Source of the DNA: Gnetum montanum
Taxonomy: Eukaryota > Streptophyta > Gnetopsida > Gnetales > Gnetaceae
Assembly (NCBI GenBank): GCA_015680685.1
Contig: MNCI01020454.1
Span: 69,337-133,336, forward strand
DNA: 64,000 bases
Direction of reading: 5' to 3'
A model generated the notes under the pieces. The model was not told the DNA's origin. It ran no database searches and saw nothing but the letters and a program-made list of their open reading frames with translations. This document shows positions 56,201 to 64,000 of this stretch, in pieces; positions within the stretch are counted from its first letter, which is position 1; each line of letters opens with the position of its first letter. The translations under genes were made by a program, and so were the position numbers.

Positions 56201-58846
56201 CACTAAATCATAAACCATGAACTCAAAACACTAAAACCTCAACTTGAAGCCATGAATCCTAAACACCAAACACTAAACATTAAGCACTAACCTTGAATTT
56301 TAAACCACAAACCCTAAACCCCAAATCCAGAACACTGAACCTTGAATCCTTAGTACTTAGCTTCAAATCCTAAACCCTTAATCATGAACTCTCAACCCTC
56401 AACCATGAATTCCAAACCAAAAATCCTAAACATAGAACCTAGAATCTTGAAACCTAATCCTTGAATCCTTCGCTCTGAATCCTAGGCCCCAAACCTTGAT
56501 TCCCTAGATCTTGAACCCTAAACCTTGAATTCTAATACCTAAATCCCAAATTCAAAAAATCAATCACTAATCCTTAAACCTTGAACCCGGAATCCTAAAT
56601 ACTAAAACCTAAATCTTGAACCTTAAATTAAGAACCCTAAGTCCTAAACCATGAATCTTGAACCCTAAACACTAAACACTAAATCCTAAGCCTTGAACCT
56701 CAAACCATAAATTCCAAACCATGAACCCTAAACTCTAAATTCCAAACCATGAACCCAAAACCTAGAACCCAGAACCTCTAATCTAGAACACTGAACCTTG
56801 AATTCCAAACCTCAAACTCTAAATCCTTAAACCCAAATACTAAATTATGAATTCTATACTCAGAATCTTAAACCTTGATCCCTGAACATTGAACTAGGAA
56901 TCTTAAACCTTGAACTGTAAACTAGGAACCCTGAATCTTAAACCTTGAACCCTAAACTGTAAACCTTAAATCCTAGCCTAAATTGTAATATCCTAAAATC
57001 CTAAACACTCAAATAGTAAAATTTTTAATTTTTAACCTTTAACCGTAAATTCTAAAACTTTAAATCATAAATCCTAAACCTAGAAACATCAAACCTAAAC
57101 TCTAAACCCTAAACCCCAAATTGTAAATTCTAGATCATGAACCTCAAACACTGAACCTTAAACTTGGATCCTTGAAACATGAACCTTGAATACTAGATGC
57201 TAAACCTTGAGTCTTAAACTCAAACCCTTGAACGTAGAACTCCTAATCCCTAACACTAAACATAGAACCTAGAACCATGAACCTTGAACCCCAAACACTG
57301 AACCTTAAACCTTAAATTGAAAACCTTAAACCTTGAACATTGAACCTTGAACCCTAAAAACTAAACCTTGAACATAGAAAGAAGAACCTTAAAATCCAAA
57401 CCTTGAACCCAAAATTCTGAAACTTGATCCCTTAACCTTGAACCTTAAACCTTGAAACCTAAACATTGTATCCCTCAAACATAGAATTTTGAAATAAGAA
57501 CCTTAAATCCTAAACCTAGAACCCTGAATCCTTATCCTAAAATCTTCAATACAAAATCATAAACCGTAAATCCTAAAACCTCAACATTGAACAAAGAAAA
57601 CTAAAACCTAAATCCAGAACTCTAAACACCAATATGAGAATCCAAAATTTAGAATCATAAATTCAAAATCTGAGGCCTTAAACTCTGAACCTTGAATCTG
57701 GAATCCTAAATACTAAATCCCAAACCCTAGACCAAGAACCTTGAACCTTGAACTCTGAATCATAAATCATAATCCTAAATTCCTACAATCCTAAATCCTC
57801 AAATCCTATAACCCTCCATCATAAACCCTAAAACCCTAAATCCTAAACCTTGAATCTCAAACCTAGATCCTTGTGCCCCAAAACCCAAATCCTAAATCCT
57901 AAAACTAAAACATCTAATCATAAAGCAGAAACCTAAAACCCGCAACCTAGAACCCTAAACTTGGAACCTCAAACCTTGAATCCAAGACCTTGAACCTTGA
58001 ACATTAAAGTATAAACCATGAATCCAAAAAATTGTGACCTAAACCTCGAATCTTGAACCCTAGATCTTGAACCTAGAAGCATAAATCCTAAATACTAAAC
58101 CTTGAATTCTAAAATCTAAACCAAAAACCCTAAACCCTAAACACTAATCTCCAAATCTTGAACATGAAATCCCAAATCTTAAACTTGGAACCTTCAATTT
58201 TAAACCCTCAATCATGAACTACAAACCCCAAATGTTGATCCTCAAACCCTAAACCATAAACCATAAACTTTAAATTCTAAACCTTGAATGATGATCCTCA
58301 ACCCCAAATCCATTATCTTCAATAGTGAAATCATAACCTAGATCCAAAACCCTAAACCTATAACCATAAATACCAAACCCCAAACCCCAAACCCCAAACC
58401 TTGAACTGAAAAACATGAACCTAGATAATTGGATCCTTAACACTAAATCCTAAACCCTAAATCCTAAACCTTGTATCCTAAACCCTAAAAATCAATCCCT
58501 AGAACCCAAACCCCAAATTCTAAACCAAAAATCCGTAAACATGAACCTTAAACACTTAACCCTCAACCTTGCATCCTAAACCATAAACATTGAATCCTAA
58601 ACATTGAACCTTGAAGCATTAAACCCGAAATCCTAAACCCCAAATGTTGAACATTGAAATATAAAAGTTAAAACCTAATCCTTGGATCTTGAATCCTGAA
58701 CCCTAAACCTTGAAACTAGAATTCTAAATCCTAAACTTCAAACCTAGATTCCTTAATGTCAAATCCTAAACCTTAACAAAAAACCCTAAACCTTAATCAA
58801 AAACCCTAAACCTTAGACCTTGAAACAAGTACACTATACCCATAAA
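53244..58846 (-). repeat. Telomere-like block D (CCCTAAA strand on top)
   Basis: Flips at GTGGCCTTGAATACTAAACC near 53243. About 5.6 kb, the longest C-strand block. A 21-base unit, CCTTGATTCCTAAATCC, occurs three times at 54063-54118. No gene. Confidence 0.9.
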
Positions 58847-61080
58847 TTTAGGTTTTAGGATTTAGGGTTCTAGGTTTAATATTTAGGGTTTCGTGTTTAG
58901 CATTCAAGGTTCAGGATTTTGGGTTTGGGGTTTGTGGTTGAAGGTTTAGTTTTTGGATTTATGAATTAAGATTTAAGGGTTTTGGGCTCATGGTTCTATG
59001 TTTAGTATTACAAGTTATGAATTCATAGTTCAATGTTTAGAGGATTTAGTGTTTGGGATTTAGGTTTAGGATTTATTGTTTAGTGTTAAGGGTTTATGAT
59101 TCTAGATTTTGAGTTCAAGGTTTAGGGTTCTAGGTTTGGGGTTTGGGGTTCAAGGTTGAATGTTCAGGCTTTAGGGTGTGGGGTTCATGGTTTAATGTTC
59201 AGGGCTTAGTGTTTAGTGTTCAAAGTTTAGCATCTAGGCTTGAGGGTTTAAGATTCTAAATTCAAGGTTTAGGATTTTGGGTTCATGCTTCCAAGTTCAG
59301 GGTTTGGGGTTCAATATTCAGGGTTTTGAGTTTAGGATTCAAGGTTCAAGGTTTCTTGTTTAGGATTTAGGATTTGAGGATTAATGTTTAGGGTTCAAGG
59401 ATCAAGGTTCAATGTTTAGGATCCAAGGTTTTTTTAGAAGTCAGGGTTTGTTGTTCAGGGCTTGGGATTCAGGGTTTATGATTTGAGGTTCAATTATCAA
59501 GGTTAAGGATTCAAGATTTTCAATTTTTGGTTAAGTGTTTAGGGTTCAAGGCTTGGCGTTTGGGCTTTGGGATTCTATGTTCAGTGCTTGGAGTTTGGGG
59601 TTCGATGTTCAAGGTTCTATGCTCAAGATTTAGGGTTCATGATTAAGTGATCAAGGTTCAAGATTTAGGGTTAAGGGTTTAGGGTTCATGATTAGGAGCT
59701 CTATGTTCAAGGTTTAGGATTTTAAGTTTAGGGTTCATAGTTCAAGACAAAGAATCTAGGTTCTAGATTCTTGGTTTCAAATCCAAGGTTCAGCATTTAG
59801 GATTCAGGATTCATCATTCAAGTTTCATGGATTAGGGATTAAGGTTTAGGATTCTACATTTAGGGTTTTGAGTTCAAGGTTTAATGTTCTAGCTGTAAGG
59901 TTAAGGGATTGGGATTCAAGGTTTAGGAATCAGGATTTATGATTTAGGGCTTAGAGTTAAGGGTTAGGTATGAAGGTTCTAGGTATTAGGTTTTAGGATT
60001 AGGTTTTGGGAATTGGCATTTAGGGTTAAATTTCTAGGATTTGGGGTTCATGGTTCACATTTTAGGGTTCATAATTTAGGATTTTGGGATCAGGGTTCTA
60101 GGTTTAGGGTTCATGATTTAGGTTTTAGGGTTCGTGATTAAGCGTTGAGGATTCAAGATGTAATGGTTAGGGATCAGAATTTAGGGTTTAGGGCTGAAGG
60201 TTTAGGTTTTGAGGTTTGGATTTAAAGATTTAGGATGTATGATTTTGAGTTTAGAGTTTAGGGTTTAGGGTTTAGTGTTTGTAGTTGGGGATTTAGGGTT
60301 CAAAATTTGGTGTTTGGATTTAAGGGGTCTAGGTTGATGGTTCCAAGTTTAGGGTTCATGGTTTAGGGATTAAGGTTTTGTGTTCATGATTCATGGTTTA
60401 GGATTTTAGAATTAAAGGTTTACAATTTAGGATTCTAGGTTTAAGGTTTAGTGTTATTGGTTTGGGGTTTGGGGTTGTGTTTCGATTTCAGGGTTTAGGG
60501 CTCAGGGTTTGGGGTTTGGGGTTCAGTGTTTAAGGTATAGGTTTTAGGGTTTATTGCTTAGGGTTCAATGTTTGGGATTGAGGGTTGAGGGTTTAGGTTT
60601 TAGAAATTAGGCTTTAGGATTTCAAGTTCATGGTTCAAGGTTTAGGATTCATGATTTAGGTTTAAGGGTTTAGGATTCAAGGTTGAGAGTTTGTCATTTG
60701 GGTTGACAATTTATGGTTTAGGGTTTAGGTTTCTATGTTTATGGTTTAGTTTTCATGGTTCAAGATTTAGGATTTGGGATTTAGAGTTAGGGATTCTATG
60801 TTTCAAGTTTAGGGATTAAGGTTTAAGGTTTGAGGTTCAAGGTTTAGAGGTCATGGTTTGGGTTTGGAGTTGTGTGTTTAATGTTCAAGGTTTAGGGTTT
60901 AGGACTTAGTGTTTAGGATTTAGGATTCAAAATTTAGGGTTTGAAGTTCAAAGTTTACAGTCCAAGATTAAGGGATTAGTGTTTGAGGTTTTTGGTTTAG
61001 ATTTTAGGTTTTGGTGTTCAAGCTTTGGGTTTAGGGTTTAGCTTTTAAGATTTGGGATTCAAGGTTTGGTGTTCAGGCTT
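58847..61080 (+). repeat. Telomere-like block E (TTTAGGG strand on top)
   Basis: Flips after CACTATACCCATAAA near 58846. About 2.2 kb of degenerate heptamers; no gene. Confidence 0.9.
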
Positions 61081-63640
61081 TCTAAACATTGAAAATTGAA
61101 CCTTGAATCATGAACCTTGAACCTTGAACCTTGAATCTTTATTCCAAAATCCTTAACCTTAAACCTTGAATCCTAAACCCCAAACAATAAACTTAGAACC
61201 TCACTCCCTAAAGCTTAAACCTCAAACACTAGACCTAGAACCTTGAACCATAGACCTTAAACCTGAATTGCTAAACCCTAATTCCTGAAAGTTGAACCAC
61301 TGAACCCTAAACCTGAAACCTTTATCTCTTAACCCTAAACACTAAACCTTGAACATAGTACTCCAAACCCCAAACCTAGAACCCTAAACCATGAACCCAA
61401 AACCTTGAATCTTGATGTTGAACCCTGAATCTCAAATCCTAAAGATGGAACTCCAAGCCATAAGCCTTGAACACTAAACCATGAACCCTAATCTCAGATC
61501 CATCAACCTTAAATCCTAAATCCTAACCTTGAACTAAAAACCTTGAACATTAATCCTTGAACCCTTAACCCTCAATCCCAAACATTGAATCCAAAATCTC
61601 AAACCCTAAACCCTAAACCCTATACCTTGAACCTTGAATTCTTAACTTGGATCCCTTAATCTTTAATCATAAACCTTGAACCTTGAACCCTAAACCTTAA
61701 ATCAAAAATCCTAAACCCTGAAACTTAAGCCTTAATCCCTTAATCCTAAACCTCAAACCTAGAACCTAGAATCCTAAAACCCAAACCCTGGATCCTAAAC
61801 TCTTAACCCAAAATCCTAAACCATGAACCATTAATCCTAAATCCTAAACCGTAAGCACTAAAACTTGAATTGCAAATATTGAACCATGAACCCTAATCCT
61901 TATAAACTAAATCCCAAATCCAAAACCTTGAATCTCAAAATCCAAACTCAAAATGATGGACCTAGATCCTTGAATCATAAATCCTAATCACTCAACATTG
62001 AACCTTGAACCCTAAACTTGGATCCTAGAATCCCAAATTTCAAACCCTAAATCATGAATCCTGAATCCTAAATCCATAACCTTGAAATATGAATCCTAAA
62101 CCTTGAATCCTATATCCTAAACCCTTATCCTTAAACCTTGAACCTTGAACCATAAACCCCAAACATGGAACCATGAATTCCAAACCCTAAACCCTGAATC
62201 CCAAATCCTAAACCTTGATCATAGAACTCTAAACCTTGAAACTTGAACCCTAAACTTAGAATCATGAGTCCTAAATTCAAAACCATGAACTTAGAACCTT
62301 GAATCATAAACCCTAATCTATTAACATTGAACATTGAACCATGAACCATGAACCCTAAAACCTAAACCACGAACCATGAATCTTGAACCTTGAATACTGA
62401 ACCCTAAACATTAAACACTAAACCTTAAACTGAAAACATTGAACCTAGATTCCTAAATCCTAAACACTAAAGCCAAACACATGAACCCTAAACATTGAAC
62501 TATGAATCCTTAACCTCAAACATAGAATCCCAAACCATAATCCCTCAACCCTGAACTTAGAAATTTGAATCCTAAACTCCAAATCATGAACCTAGAATCC
62601 AGAAACATAAACCGTAATTCCTTAACACTGGATGATAAACCCTGAACTCTAGAACCTAAACCATGAATCCCAAACCCTAAATGTTGAATGCTAAACCTTG
62701 AACCCTACTTCCTTAACCCTAAACCTTGAACCTATAATTCCACACCCTTATCCCTAAGCCTAGAAACCTAAACTCTTAACCCCTAATCCTCAACCATAAA
62801 TCCCACACCTTGAACACTAAACCTTGAATTCTAAAATTAGAACCATGAATCCCATAGCCTTAACTACAAACCTTGAACCATGAATTTCAAAATTCAAATC
62901 TAAACTCAAAACCCCAAACCCTAAACTCTAAAATACAAACCCCAAACCTAGAATCTTGAACCCCAAACCTTGAACCTAGAATGCTAAACTTAGAATCTTA
63001 AACCTTGAACCTTGATCCCTTAACCCTGAATCCTAAACCTTGAACCTTGACCTTGGAATCTTGAATCTAGAACCCTGAATCATAAATCATGAACCCTAGT
63101 TCTTGTATCATGAAGCTTGAACCCTAAACCACAAACCAAAAATCCTAAAATCTAGAGCCTAAACCATGAACCCCCAACCCTAAACCCTAAATCCTAAATC
63201 CTAAATCTCGAACCCTGAACCATGAACTTAGGATCCCAAAACTTAATCTCTAAACCTTTAATCTTGAGTCCTAAACCGAGAATCTTGAAACTTGATCCCT
63301 CAAATAAGAAGCCCAAATCATGAACCCAAAACACATAACATCCAACCCCAAACTTTAAACCTTGAACACTAAACCCTAAACCCTGAATCCAAAACCTTAA
63401 ACCTTGAACCTTAAATCTTGATGCTTGAACCCAAAACCTTTAACATCAAATGTCAATGCTCAAAATCAAAACACAAAATCCTAAAACTTAAGCTCCTAAC
63501 CTCGAACTACAAATCTTAAATCTTGAACTTCAATCCTTGAACCTTAAACCATGAAGCCTAAAGTTAAAATATTAAACCTTGAACCTCAAACTCCAAACCC
63601 TGAACTTTGAACATTGAACCTTGAACCTTGAATCATGAAT
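61081..63640 (-). repeat. Telomere-like block F (CCCTAAA strand on top)
   Basis: Flips at GTTCAGGCTTTCTAAACATT near 61080. About 2.56 kb; no gene. Confidence 0.9.
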
Positions 63641-64000
63641 CTTGAGATTCTAAGTTCAAGATTTAAGGTTGAGAAATTAGGGTTCTGGGTTTATAGTTTA
63701 GGGTTTGATTTTTAGGATTGAGAGTTTAGGATTTAGTCTTTGGGATTTGTAGTTGAGAATTTAAGATTTATGTTTCATGTTTTAGAATTTAAGATTTATG
63801 GCTTGGAATTCTAGGTTTGGTGTTTAGGTTTTAGGATTCAAGATTTAGAGTTTGGGATTCAGGGTTCTAGGTTTAGGATTTAGTGTTTGGGATTTAGGAT
63901 TTAGAGCCTCGGGCTCTAGGATCAAGATTAAGTGATTAAGGATTAGGATTCAAGGTTTAGGATTTAGGGTTCTGAGTTAAACGTTTAGTGTTTAGTATTT
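63641..64000 (+). repeat. Telomere-like block G (TTTAGGG strand on top), runs off the window
   Basis: Flips near 63640 within GAATCATGAATCTTGAGATTC, itself a short inverted repeat. Continues to the right edge. Confidence 0.88.

Overview
The window looks like repeat-dominated nuclear DNA from a plant, probably one with a large genome (gymnosperm-like, although nothing here fixes the species). The reasons are two very long Ty3/gypsy LTR retrotransposons of the plant Tat lineage, more than 22 kb of degenerate plant-type telomere heptamer (TTTAGGG), and plant-style GT-AG introns. I see no convincing intact host gene, no RNA gene and no prokaryotic feature.

Layout. 1-18496: element 1, a Tat retrotransposon on the minus strand. 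Its 3' LTR (1-452) is cut by the window edge and its 5' LTR is at about 16517-18496. In its own direction it carries gag (15769 down to 13476), a proline-rich linker, protease (12727-11804), a 6.4-kb non-sense-coding spacer (11803-5362), RT (5361-4136), RNase H, a second archaeal-type RNase H, and integrase (about 3010-1898). 18497-19409: unassigned flank with one small ORF. 19410-26343: degenerate telomere-like DNA, G-rich strand on top to 25213 and then flipped. 26344-48221: element 2, an older, relatively CpG-poor Tat element on the minus strand. It was inserted into the telomere-like DNA, with near-matching 5-bp target duplications (cctga/cctaa). 48222-64000: telomere-like DNA again, flipping orientation at about 48389, 53244, 58847, 61081 and 63641.

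The most unusual content is inside the two elements. Between protease and reverse transcriptase each carries, in antisense, a homologous intron-containing gene of about seven exons (element 1: 7411-11198; element 2: 37487-41103). In element 1 the phases at four successive junctions agree, although one of those acceptors is mutated. The first recognisable exon resembles the plant FCP1/NIF-type HAD phosphatase domain with its catalytic aspartates replaced. A long middle exon is open for about 349 codons in element 1 while the surrounding gag-pol is full of stops. The C-terminal exons look coiled-coil-forming. Both spacers are flanked by minisatellite motifs, and both RT segments begin immediately after a minus-strand AG. 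This suggests that the spacer is a giant sense-strand intron, like the pro-rt intron known from Ogre-type Tat elements, hosting a captured antisense gene.

Both elements are dead as sequenced, with stops, frameshifts and altered catalytic residues. By eye, the LTRs of element 1 differ by roughly 8% over the part visible, and those of element 2 by perhaps 15-20%, so element 2 is older. All alignments and percentages are by eye.
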